Part shown: positions 44,580-63,710 of the stretch, in pieces
How positions within the stretch are numbered: position 1 is the stretch's first letter
How the letters are laid out: every line of letters starts with the position of its first letter
DNA from: Brachybacterium squillarum M-6-3
GTDB taxonomy: Bacteria > Actinomycetota > Actinomycetes > Actinomycetales > Dermabacteraceae
DNA length: 64,000 nt
Direction: 5' to 3'
NCBI RefSeq assembly: GCF_000225825.1
Contig: NZ_AGBX01000008.1
Coordinates: 1 to 64,000 of the forward strand
Made by a program: the position numbers and the translations under genes
The notes under the pieces: model-generated
The model's database searches: none
What the model was told of the DNA's origin: nothing
Seen by the model: only the letters and a program-made list of their open reading frames with translations

Positions 44580-45754
44580 CGCTGCTCCTGGAGGATCGTG
44601 AGTTCAGGGCCGAGTTCCAGGGATGCCGGGTCCTCGTCGAGCACGTGGCACCAGCCGGAGCGGCGGTCCTCGAGCAGCAGCAGATCACCCTGGGCGTGCA
44701 GCGCGAGGGACGCGTCGGCGGGGAGGGAGGGCAGGTCGAACAGCTGCGGCGCGTGCTCGGGGCCGCACCGGAGCACGCGGGCCGGGTCCTGCCAGACGCC
44801 GCACGCTCCGTGGCGGGTGCGCACCGGCGGAAGCGGGACGGCGGAGGCCCCGGCCGGTCGTCGCCGCGGAGCGGATCCGTCTCGAGGCAGCGCGATCAGG
44901 GCGTCCCCCGTGGCGACCAGGATGTCGGCGGCGTCGGGACCGGGACGCTGCAGCCGGGCCGAGGCGAGGTCGGTGACGCCGTGTCGCGAGGGGTCCAGGA
45001 CGCGGCCGGGTGTGCGCAGGAGGCGATGCTCCCGGTCCAGCACGATCGGATGCTCCCCCACGGTGCTGAGCTCGAGGGCCGCGGGGTCGGCTGTGAGTCC
45101 GGGGAGGTCGATGGCGGACCGCGGAATGATCTCGGAGGCGACGTCTCGGCGGGGCAGGCTGTGCAGGGTGGTCCCGTCGAGGAGGTGGGCTCCGCCGTGG
45201 AGGTCGACGACGATCGGGCACGGCCCGGTGGCGGCACGATGGGCGGGGGCCACGGAGGTCAGTCCCCCGGGCGGCAGCGCCGTGGCGTCGAGGACTCGCA
45301 CGGCGCCGTCGGGGGTCGCGACGGCGAGGCGGTCCGCCCCGAGCGCGATGCGGCTCCCCTCGGGCAGGGTGAACGGGAGGCCCTGGCGGAGGGTGCACGG
45401 GTCGACGGGGGTGAGACCAGCGGGCCCTAGCTGGAGCAGCGCGTGCGCGGTGGAGAGGACGGCGGTGGTGCCCGCGGCCGCGGGGACCAGGGCGTCGACC
45501 CGGCGGGCGTCGAGGTGGACACGGGCGAGGAGTCCGCGCGTGGCGTCGAGGGTCCAGAGTCCTCCGCTCGAGGGCGCGGGGACGACGGTCGGCGAGGTGG
45601 GCTGTCGCGCTGCGAGCGCGCCGAGGGCTGTCAGACCGAGCGCGAGGAAGCCGGGCCCGAGCAGTCGGCTTCGGGTGAGGCTCGGGGGCGGTGCCAAGGG
45701 GTCGGTCGGTCCGGATGCTCTCCGTGGTTCCCGGGGTGTCGGTGTGCGTGCCAT
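44576..45754 (-). CDS. Membrane-anchored beta-propeller-like protein (PFNA Fn3 N-terminal-half-like)
   Basis: The 392-residue protein has a basic N terminus, one hydrophobic segment (about residues 31-48, LLGPGFLALGLTALGALAA) and an extracellular region of repeated short beta segments: GGLWTLDATRGLLARVHLDAR, SRIALGADRLAVATPDGAVRVLDAT, GDLLLLEDRRSGWCHVLD. The pattern suggests a beta-propeller. It resembles, as I recall, the N-terminal halves of the large Fn3 proteins that precede moxR in other actinobacteria, but the Fn3 repeats themselves are absent. The ATG at 45754 follows GAGGGG by 5 nt. It is the first gene of the secretion-locus operon. Confidence 0.7.
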   Translation of the reverse strand: MARTPTPREPRRASGPTDPLAPPPSLTRSRLLGPGFLALGLTALGALAARQPTSPTVVPAPSSGGLWTLDATRGLLARVHLDARRVDALVPAAAGTTAVLSTAHALLQLGPAGLTPVDPCTLRQGLPFTLPEGSRIALGADRLAVATPDGAVRVLDATALPPGGLTSVAPAHRAATGPCPIVVDLHGGAHLLDGTTLHSLPRRDVASEIIPRSAIDLPGLTADPAALELSTVGEHPIVLDREHRLLRTPGRVLDPSRHGVTDLASARLQRPGPDAADILVATGDALIALPRDGSAPRRRPAGASAVPLPPVRTRHGACGVWQDPARVLRCGPEHAPQLFDLPSLPADASLALHAQGDLLLLEDRRSGWCHVLDEDPASLELGPELTILQEQR

Positions 45755-45832
45755 GTGGTCCCCTCGATCCTCCGCCTGCGGGCCGCCGGCCACGGCGGCA
45801 GGCCGGCAGCTGCGCCGACCGTGATGCTGGCC

Positions 45833-45838
45833 AGGCTA
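45833..45838 (-). promoter_or_regulatory. Candidate -10 element of the secretion-locus operon
   Basis: The minus strand reads CTCCTAGCCTGGC, with TAGCCT at 45838-45833, 79 bp before the first gene's ATG. It is close to the TAGCGT elements before WXG100 genes 2 and 3. No -35 is recognisable in this GC-rich stretch. Confidence 0.35.
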
Positions 45839-45952
45839 GGAGGAGCAGGGACGCGGCGAGGCGGAGGGCGCCCCGGCGGGGACGACCAGGCGGTGGGGAG
45901 GACCAGCGCCCGTGGGGGAGACCGAAGGCCGCGGTCGCCGTGGGCCCGGGGC

Positions 45953-46960
45953 TCAGCTGCGGCGCTCGACCAGACTGCGGGTGAAGGTGGTGAGGGCCTC
46001 GCGGACGGACCCCTCAGGCAGCTCGCTGAGGATCTCCACGGCCTCGTCAGCGGTCCGGGACGCGAGGGCCTGGGTCTCCGCGAGGGCGGGATCCTCCCGC
46101 AGCAAGGTGACCAGGGTGGCGAGCTCCGCATCGGAGGAGAGGTCGCCGTCGAGGCGCTTGATGATCTCCCGGGTGCGGGGGTCGTCCTGCTCGGCGGCAC
46201 GCCGGCGCACCAGGAGGGTGGGCATGGTGGGCACGCCGTCGCGGAGGTCGGTGCCGGGGGTCTTGCCGCTGGTGGAGTGGTCGCTGCCGAGGTCGAGCAC
46301 GTCGTCGGCGAGCTGGAAGGCCACGCCGACCTTCTCGCCGTAGCGGCGCATGATCTCCGCGCTGCCCTCGGGTGCGCCGGACTGGGAGGCCCCGAGCTCA
46401 CCGGCGAGGGCGAGCAGGGATGCGGTCTTGTCGGCGAGCACCGAGATGTAGTGGTCGAAGGGGTCCTCCCCCTCCTGCGGGCCGACGGTCTCGTGCAGCT
46501 GGCCGAGGCACAGTCGCTCGAAGGTGTGGGAGTGCAGACGGACGGCCTCGGTGCTGATGCCGGCGCTGAGCGCGCTCGCGCGGGCGAAGAGGAAGTCACC
46601 GGTGAGGATGGCGACGTTGTTGCCCCAGATGCTGTGGGCGCTCTGTGCCCCGCGCCGGGTGGGTGCCGCGTCCATCACGTCGTCGTGATAAAGGCTGGCC
46701 AGGTGGGTCAGCTCCACCAGAGCTCCGGCGTCCACGACGCCGGGGGCGTCCACGTCGCCGAGGGAGGCGGCCAGCAGCACCAGCATGGGGCGCACGCGTT
46801 TGCCACCGGCGTCCATCAGGTGGCGCGCGGTCCAGCGGGCCATGTCATCGCTGGTGGCGACCGACTCGCGCAGACGGTCCTCGACCAGGAGGAGCCGGTC
46901 GGCGACGCTTCCCGCGAGATCCTCGTCGATGTCGGGAACGGCCGGCAGCGTGGGCGGCAT
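45953..46960 (-). CDS. Long-chain trans-polyprenyl diphosphate synthase
   Basis: The 335-residue all-helical enzyme elongates farnesyl diphosphate with isopentenyl diphosphate to make the side chain of menaquinone. It has GGKRVRP at residues 52-58, the first Asp-rich motif DDVMD (93-97) and the second DDVLD (219-223), which bind Mg-diphosphate. Small residues before the first motif suggest a long product. Its length fits heptaprenyl- to decaprenyl-type synthases. The ATG at 46960 starts a normal N terminus. It follows the rrn operon on the same strand, after a 277-bp gap from the rrn terminator. Chain length is not determined. Confidence 0.9.
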   Translation of the reverse strand: MPPTLPAVPDIDEDLAGSVADRLLLVEDRLRESVATSDDMARWTARHLMDAGGKRVRPMLVLLAASLGDVDAPGVVDAGALVELTHLASLYHDDVMDAAPTRRGAQSAHSIWGNNVAILTGDFLFARASALSAGISTEAVRLHSHTFERLCLGQLHETVGPQEGEDPFDHYISVLADKTASLLALAGELGASQSGAPEGSAEIMRRYGEKVGVAFQLADDVLDLGSDHSTSGKTPGTDLRDGVPTMPTLLVRRRAAEQDDPRTREIIKRLDGDLSSDAELATLVTLLREDPALAETQALASRTADEAVEILSELPEGSVREALTTFTRSLVERRS

Positions 46961-47237
46961 GGCTCTCCTGACGGTCGGCGACGGTCGGAGCGGTACTCCC
47001 CGTCGAAGGGTGGGTGGTGGCGGGGTCCGCCACGGGGCCGGTGGAACCGGATCGTGCGAGAGCCCAGTCTACCCGGGCGGTCCCGGGAGGAACCGACCGC
47101 CCGGGGTGGCATAGGGCGCACTCCCCGCACCCGAGGGCACCCGCGCCCTGATCACTCCTCCTCCGTGTACTTCCGCGGGCACGGAAGCACTCGCGTGCCC
47201 AGGTGACTCTCCCTCGACGACCACCGGACACAGAAAC
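46961..47237. other. Intergenic stretch between the rrn terminator and the polyprenyl synthase gene
   Basis: This 277-bp stretch holds no convincing gene. It must contain the promoter of the polyprenyl synthase gene, but no clear -10/-35 pair was picked out. Small open frames here have no family features. Confidence 0.4.
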
Positions 47238-47265
47238 GCCCGCACACCCCGAGGGGTGTGCGGGC
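47238..47265 (-). terminator. rrn operon terminator
   Basis: A 12-13-bp perfect stem (47238-47250 with 47253-47265) with a very tight loop lies 76 bp past the 5S gene on the minus strand. It is followed on that strand by GTTTCTG. The position and strength fit the terminator of the rRNA operon. Confidence 0.75.
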
Positions 47266-47340
47266 ATGAAAAAGGGGCGAGGGCACGGCGAGACCCACAG
47301 GATCTCTGCGTCGTGTCCTCACCCCTTGATCGGTGAAGAT

Positions 47341-47459
47341 GTCCGGCGGCGACCTACTCTCCCACACCCTCCCGAGTGCAGTACCATCGGCGCAATCGAG
47401 CTTAGCTTCCGGGTTCGGAATGGAACCGGGCGTTTCCTCGACGCTATGACCGCCGTAAC
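47341..47459 (-). rRNA. rrf: 5S ribosomal RNA
   Basis: The 119-nt minus-strand sequence starts GTTACGGCGGTCATAGCG and ends GTCGCCGCCGGAC, whose ends pair. The internal segments CCCGGTTCCATTCCGAACCC and GATGGTACTGC are standard actinobacterial 5S. Ends are estimated from the terminal helix. Confidence 0.93.
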
Positions 47460-47521
47460 ACGATGAGACCCAACCGATCCACGAACACCCAGACCCCCGC
47501 AAGGGCAGGTGTCCCGGGGTT

Positions 47522-47552
47522 GTTCCTCCAGAACCACACAGTGGACGCGAAC
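47522..47552 (-). promoter_or_regulatory. rrn box-like element in the 23S-5S spacer
   Basis: The minus strand reads CGTCCACTGTGTGGTTCTGGAGGAAC here. It mirrors elements in the 16S-23S spacer and in the 16S leader, so it is likely an antitermination or processing element. Confidence 0.4.
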
Positions 47553-47574
47553 GCACAAAAAGCACAAGAAATGT

Positions 47575-52510
<4,936 letters not shown>

Positions 52511-52570
52511 AATGAAAAATCATACCTGGCAAACAACAAACAACCAGCATTTCTGCTAATCATCCGTAAA

Positions 52571-52595
52571 ATCTGCCAATCAAAATATTGGCATC
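52571..52595 (-). other. Leader hairpin upstream of 16S rRNA
   Basis: The minus strand has TGCCAAT...ATTGGCA around an A/T-rich loop, a 7-bp stem typical of rRNA leader processing structures. It lies between the box element at 52606-52625 and the 16S start. Confidence 0.45.
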
Positions 52596-52605
52596 AACAA
52601 ACAGA

Positions 52606-52625
52606 CACGCTATTGAGATATCAAG
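52606..52625 (-). promoter_or_regulatory. rrn leader box (antitermination/processing element)
   Basis: The minus strand reads CTTGATATCTCAATAGCGTG, closely related to the spacer element TTGAGAACTACATAGTGG. Such boxes in actinobacterial rrn leaders are linked to Nus-type antitermination and RNase III processing. Confidence 0.5.
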
Positions 52626-52948
52626 CAACACGCGCACATCGTCCGCTCGCTGCTCTGCAGCTCGCTTCGGAGGCTCGTCGTGCCGGCGATCAGTTCGACC
52701 GGCGATGTTCGCTTCGTCGCTCCGGCACGAGGACCTAATCTAGCAGTTCCCCGGAGCCGTTTCAACTCCGCTCCGTGCGATCCGGGCCACATCCTCTCGC
52801 GGGGAGAGTCCTGCGCTTCCGTTCCCACGGCCGCTCCCCGAGGGGATCGGGTCAGTCCGTCCGTCGCGTCCCCGTCCGGCTTCCGGTGCCCCCCTCGCGG
52901 GTTCCTCCGGGCCTTCCGTGTCGGCATCTTCCGTGCTGACAAGAGAAA

Positions 52949-52977
52949 ACACTACGGGCCGCGGCGGGGCGCGTCAA
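52949..52977 (-). promoter_or_regulatory. Strong candidate rrn promoter
   Basis: On the minus strand TTGACG (52977-52972) and TAGTGT (52954-52949) are separated by exactly 17 nt, about 440 bp upstream of 16S. The downstream side is T-rich (TTTCTCTTGT), as at many rrn start sites. This is the best sigma-70-type promoter match in the window. Confidence 0.65.
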
Positions 52978-53218
52978 ACCGGCCGGGCGACCCTCTGTTC
53001 GCCCGCCGTTCACCCCGTTTTCGCAGGTCAGAGCATCATCAAGGGTGAATGTGAACGCTCCCGGAGGCCGATGTGACCTAGGTCTGAGAGGGCCATCACG
53101 TCGATCTGACAAAAAGCCCGGGGGCGGGGTACGTGCGCGCCCGGCCCGAGGCCACGGGTCCGCACAGTCGGGTCCGCGTCGTCGGGCCCACCCATCCGGC
53201 CTCGCTCCCCCGCACGCG
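52978..53218. other. Upstream region of the rrn promoter
   Basis: This 241-bp stretch between the rrn promoter and the tyrS terminator has no gene. It holds a 10-bp palindrome GACCTAGGTC at 53075-53084 and an A-run on the plus strand (53110-53114). A second rrn promoter could lie here, but no pair was convincing. Confidence 0.4.
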
Positions 53219-53255
53219 ACGCACCCCCATGACCGCGGGGGTCATGGGGGTGCGT
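53219..53255 (-). terminator. Hairpin downstream of tyrS
   Basis: A 16-bp perfect stem (53219-53234 with 53240-53255) with loop GCGGG lies 22 bp past the tyrS stop on the minus strand. No U-tract follows, but the stem is strong and it separates tyrS from the rrn promoter region. Confidence 0.65.
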
Positions 53256-53276
53256 GGCATGGTCATCGGTCCGGGG

Positions 53277-54545
53277 TCAGCCGCGGCGCTCGATCATGGC
53301 GGCGTTCTTCTTGCCCCGGCGCAGCAGCAGGTACCCGCCGGGCAGGGGATCGAACTCCCCCAGCTCCCGGTCCAGGTCCTCCGTCGACACCTTCTGGCCG
53401 TTCACGGAGAGGCCGCCCTCCTCGGCGCCGCGGCGGGCGGCTCCCTTGGAGGTCACGATGCCGGCGGCGATGAAGGCGTCCACCAGCTCGGTGGTCCCGC
53501 CCGCCGCGGCCCCGGGCAGCTCCCCCGCAATGGCCCCTATCGTCATCTCGTCCAGGGAGCGCACGTCCCCCCGGCCGAACAGGACCGCCGCGGCCTCGGT
53601 GGCCTGACGGGTGGCCTCCTCGCCGTGGACCAGGGTGGTCATGTCGTCCGCCAGGGTCCGCTGCGCCCGGCGGCGATGCGGTTCCGCCTCGGTGACGGCC
53701 TGCAGCTCCTCGAGCTCCTCCCGGTCCCGGAAGGTGAAGAAGCGCAGGTAGTTCATGACGTCGGCGTCGGCGGCGTTCAGCCAGAACTGGTGGAAGGCGT
53801 AGGGACTGGTCAGCTCCGGGTCGAGCCACACGGCGCCGCCCTCGGACTTGCCGAACTTGGTGCCGTCGGCCTTCGTGACCAGTGGGGTGGTCAGCGCATG
53901 GGCCTCGGCGCCCTCCACCTTGTGGATCAGGTCGACCCCGGAGAGCAAGTTCCCCCACTGGTCGTTGCCCCCGTACTGCAGGGTGACGCCGTGACGGCGG
54001 TAGAGCTCGAGGAAGTCGATGCCCTGCAGCACCTGGTAGGAGAACTCGGTGTAGCTGATGCCCTCCTCACTGGCCAGCCGCCGGGCCACGGTCTCCTTCG
54101 CGAGCATCGTGCCCATGCGGTAGTGCTTGCCGATGTCGCGCAGGAACTCCAGCGCGCCCATCTGCCCGATCCAGTCGAGGTTGTTGACCATCCGCACGCC
54201 GTGCTCCCCCTCCAGGTCGAGGAAGCGGGAGATCTGGCCGCGCAGCGCATCCACCCAGCCGGCGACGACGGACTCGTCGTTCAGCACCCGCTCCCCCGAC
54301 ATGCGCGGGTCGCCGATCAGGCCGGTGGCCCCGCCGACCAGGGCGACGGGCTTGTGTCCGGCGAGCTGGAAGCGGCGCATGGTGAGCACCTGGGTCAGGT
54401 GGCCGACGTGAAGGGAGGCCGCGGTCGGGTCGAAGCCGCAATACAGGGAGATCGGTCCGTCCGCCAGCGCGCGGCCGAGCGCCTCGCGCCCGGTGGTCTG
54501 CACGACGAGGCCTCGCCAGGCGAGCTCGTCCAGGACGGTGGACAT
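53277..54545 (-). CDS. tyrS: Tyrosyl-tRNA synthetase
   Basis: The 422-residue class I synthetase charges tRNA-Tyr. It has the HIGH-like motif HVGHL after PTAASL, the tyrosine-site region YTEFSYQVLQGIDF, QYGGNDQWGN, and the KMSKS-like KFGKSEGG. The C-terminal about 65 residues (TSKGAARRGAEEGGLSVNGQK) are an S4 RNA-binding domain. The ATG at 54545 begins the conserved MSTVLDEL; the longer upstream frame is an artefact. It lies between argH and the rrn operon. Confidence 0.96.
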   Translation of the reverse strand: MSTVLDELAWRGLVVQTTGREALGRALADGPISLYCGFDPTAASLHVGHLTQVLTMRRFQLAGHKPVALVGGATGLIGDPRMSGERVLNDESVVAGWVDALRGQISRFLDLEGEHGVRMVNNLDWIGQMGALEFLRDIGKHYRMGTMLAKETVARRLASEEGISYTEFSYQVLQGIDFLELYRRHGVTLQYGGNDQWGNLLSGVDLIHKVEGAEAHALTTPLVTKADGTKFGKSEGGAVWLDPELTSPYAFHQFWLNAADADVMNYLRFFTFRDREELEELQAVTEAEPHRRRAQRTLADDMTTLVHGEEATRQATEAAAVLFGRGDVRSLDEMTIGAIAGELPGAAAGGTTELVDAFIAAGIVTSKGAARRGAEEGGLSVNGQKVSTEDLDRELGEFDPLPGGYLLLRRGKKNAAMIERRG

Positions 54546-54662
54546 CGATCGGGTCCTCTCGGGTCGGGGCGGCGGCGTGGTCACGGCGCCGCGGTCATTC
54601 TCCCCCACGGGGGCCGGTGGCGTCGCCCGAATACACGCCGGGCGTGACCGGGCAGCCTGGGG

Positions 54663-54710
54663 ACGGCGGGGAGGCAGGGTCCCGGACCGACCGGCCCGGT
54701 CCCCCGCCGT
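54663..54710 (-). terminator. Possible terminator downstream of argH
   Basis: A 9-bp outer stem (54663-54671 with 54702-54710) encloses a second GC-rich pairing region. It lies five bases past the argH stop and before tyrS. The pairing is imperfect inside, so this is a tentative call. Confidence 0.4.
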
Positions 54711-54714
54711 GCCG

Positions 54715-57407
<2,693 letters not shown>

Positions 57408-57451
57408 GGGATGGTTCTCCTGGGTGCGAGTCGGGGTGCAGGGGTCCGGAT

Positions 57452-57469
57452 GGACGCCGGGCGGCGTCC
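57452..57469 (-). terminator. Small hairpin between argR and argG
   Basis: A 7-bp perfect stem (57452-57458 with 57463-57469) with a 4-nt loop lies in the 91-bp gap between argR and argG. It may be a weak terminator or part of an argG leader. Confidence 0.3.
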
Positions 57470-57498
57470 CCGGGAGGTTCGGGGGGACGACGGGTCGG

Positions 57499-60385
<2,887 letters not shown>

Positions 60386-60393
<8 letters not shown>

Positions 60394-61324
60394 AGTCGTC
60401 CCTCCTCACCATGGTGCCCACGCCCTTGGCGGTGAACACCTCCAGCAGCACCGCATGCTCGATGCGGCCGTCGATCATCGCGGCGGTGCGCACCCCGGCG
60501 TCCACCGCGTCCAGCAGCGACTCGGCCTTGGGGATCATGCCGCTGGTGAGCTCGGGCAGCATGGCCCGCAGCTCGCTCGCGGAGATCTCCGGGATCAGCG
60601 AGTCCCGGTCCGGCCAGTCCCGGTACAGGCCCTCCACGTCGGTGAGGACCACCAGTTTCTCGGCGTCCAGCCCGGCGGCGAGGGCCGCGGCGGCGAGGTC
60701 CGCGTTGATGTTCAGCACGGCGCCGGTGGGGCGGCCCTCCTCGTCGATCTCGGGGGCGATGGAGGAGACGACGGGGATCCGCCCGGCCTCCAGCAGGTCC
60801 CGGATCGACTCGGGCCGCACCTGGGTGACGGCGCCGACGTGGCCGAGGTCCACGGCCTCGCCGTCCACCTCCGCGCCGCGGCGGCGGGCGGCGAACAGGC
60901 GCGCATCCTCCCCGGACATGCCGATCGCCATCGGGCCGTGGGCGTTGATCAGGCCGACCAGCTCGCGGCCCACCTGGCCCACCAGCACCATCCGCACCAC
61001 GTCCATGGTGTCGGCGTCGGTGACGCGCAGCCCGGCGCGGAACTCGGAGTCGATGCCGACGCGCTGCAGCATCGCATTGATCTGGGGGCCGCCGCCGTGG
61101 ACGACGACCACGTGGATCCCGGCCTGGCGCATGAAGACCACATCGGCGGCGAAGGCGCGGCGCAGCTCCTCGTCGATCATGGCGTTGCCGCCGTACTTGA
61201 CCACGACGATCTTGCCCTGGAAGCGCTGCATCCAGGGCAGCGCCTCGATGAGGATGCCGGACTTGGCGCGGGCGTCGGCCTGGGCGGGGGTGAGCTCGGC
61301 CAGGGGATTCTTCGAGGAGCTCAT
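60386..61324 (-). CDS. argB: Acetylglutamate kinase
   Basis: The 312-residue kinase phosphorylates N-acetylglutamate. It has VVKYGGNAM for [13 protein letters not shown] for substrate, [14 protein letters not shown], and [13 protein letters not shown] at the C-terminal side. The N-terminal helix ([22 protein letters not shown]) is the extension seen in arginine-inhibited hexameric enzymes, so feedback inhibition is expected. The ATG at 61324 overlaps the argJ stop (ATGA). Confidence 0.96.
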
Positions 61325-62490
61325 GAGGAGTAGGCGCTGTTCTCTTCGACGTAGTCGTGGGTGAGGTCGTTGGTCCAGATGTCGGCGGTGGCCTCCCCGG
61401 CGCCGAGGTCGACCTCGATGAGGGTCTCGCGCGGGGTCATGTCGACCTCGTCCCGGTCGCGGTGGGCGCCGCCTGCGCGGCACACCTCGACACCGTTGAC
61501 GGTGACGGAGAGGTCGGTGACCTCGAAGGGGGCGAGGGTCTCGGGCACGCAGCCGGCGGCGGCGACGATGCGGCCCCAGTTGGGGTCGTTGCCGAAGACG
61601 GCGGCCTTGACCAGGTTGGAGCGGGCGATCTCGCGGGCGACGGCCAAGGCCGCGTGCTCGGTGGTGGCGGAGGTGACGACGACGTGGATGTCGTGGCTCG
61701 CGCCCTCGGCGTCGGCGACGAGCTGGCGGGCGAGGTCGGCGCTGACGGTGCGGAGGGCCTCGGTGAGCTCCTCGACCTCGGGCACGACGCCGCTGGCGCC
61801 AGAGGCCAGCAGGATCACGGTGTCGTTGGTGGACATGCAGGCGTCGGAGTCGACCCGGTCGAAGCTGGTGCGGGTGGCCTCGCGCAGGGCGGCGTCGGCG
61901 GTCTCGGCGTCCACGTCGGCGTCGGTGGTGAGCACGACCAGCATGGTCGCGAGCTGCGGGGCGAGCATCCCGGCGCCCTTGGCGATGCCGGCCACGCGCG
62001 CCCCGGAGGCGGTCTCGGTCGCGGCGGTCTTGGGCACCGTGTCGGTGGTCATGATGGCGCGGGCGGCGGCCTCGTCGGCCTGATCACCGGGGGCGAGCTC
62101 CGCGGCGGCGGCGTCGACGCCGGGCAGCAGGGCGTCCAGGTCGAGACGCACGCCGATCAGGCCGGTGGAGCAGACCAGCACGTCCTGGGCGGATACGTCG
62201 AGGACGTCGGCGGTGTGCTCGGCGGTGCGGTGGGTGTCGGCGAAGCCCTCGGGGCCGGTGCATGCGTTGGCGCCGCCGGAGTTCAGCACCACGGCGCGGG
62301 CGCGGCCGTCGGCCACGGCCTGGCGGCTCCACAGCACGGGGGCGGCCTGGACCCGGTTGGCGGTGAAGACGGCGGCGGCGACGTCGCGGGGGCCGTCGTT
62401 GATCACGAGGGCGACGTCGCGGGCGCCGGTGGACTTCAGGCCCGCGGGGACGCCGGCGGCCCGGAAGCCGCGGGGCTGGGTGATCGACAT
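61321..62490 (-). CDS. argJ: Bifunctional ornithine acetyltransferase / N-acetylglutamate synthase
   Basis: The 389-residue enzyme recycles the acetyl group from acetylornithine to glutamate, and may also use acetyl-CoA. The precursor self-cleaves before Thr182 in the motif [14 protein letters not shown], giving alpha and beta chains, with Thr182 as nucleophile. Other motifs are [10 protein letters not shown] and [12 protein letters not shown]. With argJ in the operon the pathway is cyclic, so no dedicated argA is needed for flux beyond start-up. Confidence 0.96.
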   Translation of the reverse strand: MSITQPRGFRAAGVPAGLKSTGARDVALVINDGPRDVAAAVFTANRVQAAPVLWSRQAVADGRARAVVLNSGGANACTGPEGFADTHRTAEHTADVLDVSAQDVLVCSTGLIGVRLDLDALLPGVDAAAAELAPGDQADEAAARAIMTTDTVPKTAATETASGARVAGIAKGAGMLAPQLATMLVVLTTDADVDAETADAALREATRTSFDRVDSDACMSTNDTVILLASGASGVVPEVEELTEALRTVSADLARQLVADAEGASHDIHVVVTSATTEHAALAVAREIARSNLVKAAVFGNDPNWGRIVAAAGCVPETLAPFEVTDLSVTVNGVEVCRAGGAHRDRDEVDMTPRETLIEVDLGAGEATADIWTNDLTHDYVEENSAYSS

Positions 62491-62560
62491 GTGGACTCCT
62501 GACAGGACGGACGCGGAGGACGGGCGCGGGGGCGGAAGGACGGCGGCGGGGGCGCCGGGG

Positions 62561-63691
62561 TCAGGGGGCGAGCGCGGTGCGGCTCAGGCCCGCGTGCTCG
62601 GGCAGGCCGAGGGCGAGGTTCATCGACTGCAGGGCGGCGCCGGCGGTGCCCTTGACCAGGTTGTCGATCGCGCAGAGCACGGTCACCTGGCCGCTGCGGC
62701 GGTCGACGGTCGCGCCGATGCGGGCGAGGTTCGCGCCGGTGACCTGCTGGGTGGAGGGCACGGAGCCGGCGGGCAGCACGGTGATGGCCGGCTCCCCCTC
62801 GTAGTCCGCGCCGAGGGCGTCCAGCAGGTCCGCCTCGCGGACGCCGTTGCCGGCGGGGGCGGTGACCACGGCGAGGATGCCGCGGCTCATCGGCACCAGC
62901 ACGGGGGTGAAGGTGAGGCGGGCGTCGGTGATCCCGGCGCTGCGGCGCAGGTTCTGCAGGATCTCGGGGATGTGGCGGTGGCTGCCGCCGACGCCGTAGG
63001 GCGCGGCACCCCCGGCCGCCTCGGAGTACAGCAGGTGGGGCTTCGCGGTGCGGCCGGCGCCGGAGTATCCGACGGGCAGCACGGCGGACAGGGCGGTGTG
63101 GTCCACCAGCCCGGCCCGCACCAGCGGGGCGAGGGCCAGGGTGACGGCAGTTGCGTTGCAGCCGGGCACGGCGACCTCGCGGGCCGCGGACAGCAGCTCC
63201 CGCTGCCGGGTCGGGCCGGTCTCCCCCGCCGCGAGGTGCAGGGGCAGCTCGGGCATGCCGTAGGTCCAGGTGCCGGAGTGCTCCCCGACGTAGTAGTCGG
63301 CCCAGTCGGCGGGGTCCTCGAGGCGGTGGTCGGCGCCGAGGTCCACGACCAGCACGTCCGGGTCCTCGGCGCGCAGGGCGGCGGCGATCCGGCCGGACTC
63401 GCCGTGCGGGAGGGCGAGGACCACCACGTCGTGGCCGCGCAGCGTCCCGACCGAGGTCTCAGCGAGGACGAGCTCGCCGGGCAGGTCGACGTGCGGGACC
63501 GCCTCGGACAGCGGGCGCCCGGCGGAGGAATGCCCGGTGACGGTGGCGACCTCGAGCCCGGGGTGACCGGCGAGCAGGCGCAGGGTCTCCCCGCCGGCGT
63601 AGCCGGAGGCACCGGCGACGGCCACGCGAGGGCGATGTCCGCCCTGGTGGGGGTCTGGTCCGGAGGACGGGGAGAGGGGCTCCGAGATCAT
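62561..63691 (-). CDS. argC: N-acetyl-gamma-glutamyl-phosphate reductase
   Basis: The 376-residue NADPH-dependent reductase makes N-acetylglutamate semialdehyde. The nucleotide motif GASGYAGGETLRLL and the catalytic cysteine motif PGCNATAVTLALAPL are clear, with GGSHRHIPEI downstream. The ATG at 63691 is preferred; the frame could start 12 codons earlier, but that would run through the ARG-box-like operator. It is the first gene of argCJBDFRGH. Confidence 0.95.
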   Translation of the reverse strand: MISEPLSPSSGPDPHQGGHRPRVAVAGASGYAGGETLRLLAGHPGLEVATVTGHSSAGRPLSEAVPHVDLPGELVLAETSVGTLRGHDVVVLALPHGESGRIAAALRAEDPDVLVVDLGADHRLEDPADWADYYVGEHSGTWTYGMPELPLHLAAGETGPTRQRELLSAAREVAVPGCNATAVTLALAPLVRAGLVDHTALSAVLPVGYSGAGRTAKPHLLYSEAAGGAAPYGVGGSHRHIPEILQNLRRSAGITDARLTFTPVLVPMSRGILAVVTAPAGNGVREADLLDALGADYEGEPAITVLPAGSVPSTQQVTGANLARIGATVDRRSGQVTVLCAIDNLVKGTAGAALQSMNLALGLPEHAGLSRTALAP

Positions 63692-63710
63692 GCGCAGAAC
63701 TATACGGGAG

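Noticed and set aside
53075-53084. GACCTAGGTC palindrome as a regulator site
   Set aside because: Only 10 bp and no known regulator matches; noted within the intergenic entry but not supported as an operator.
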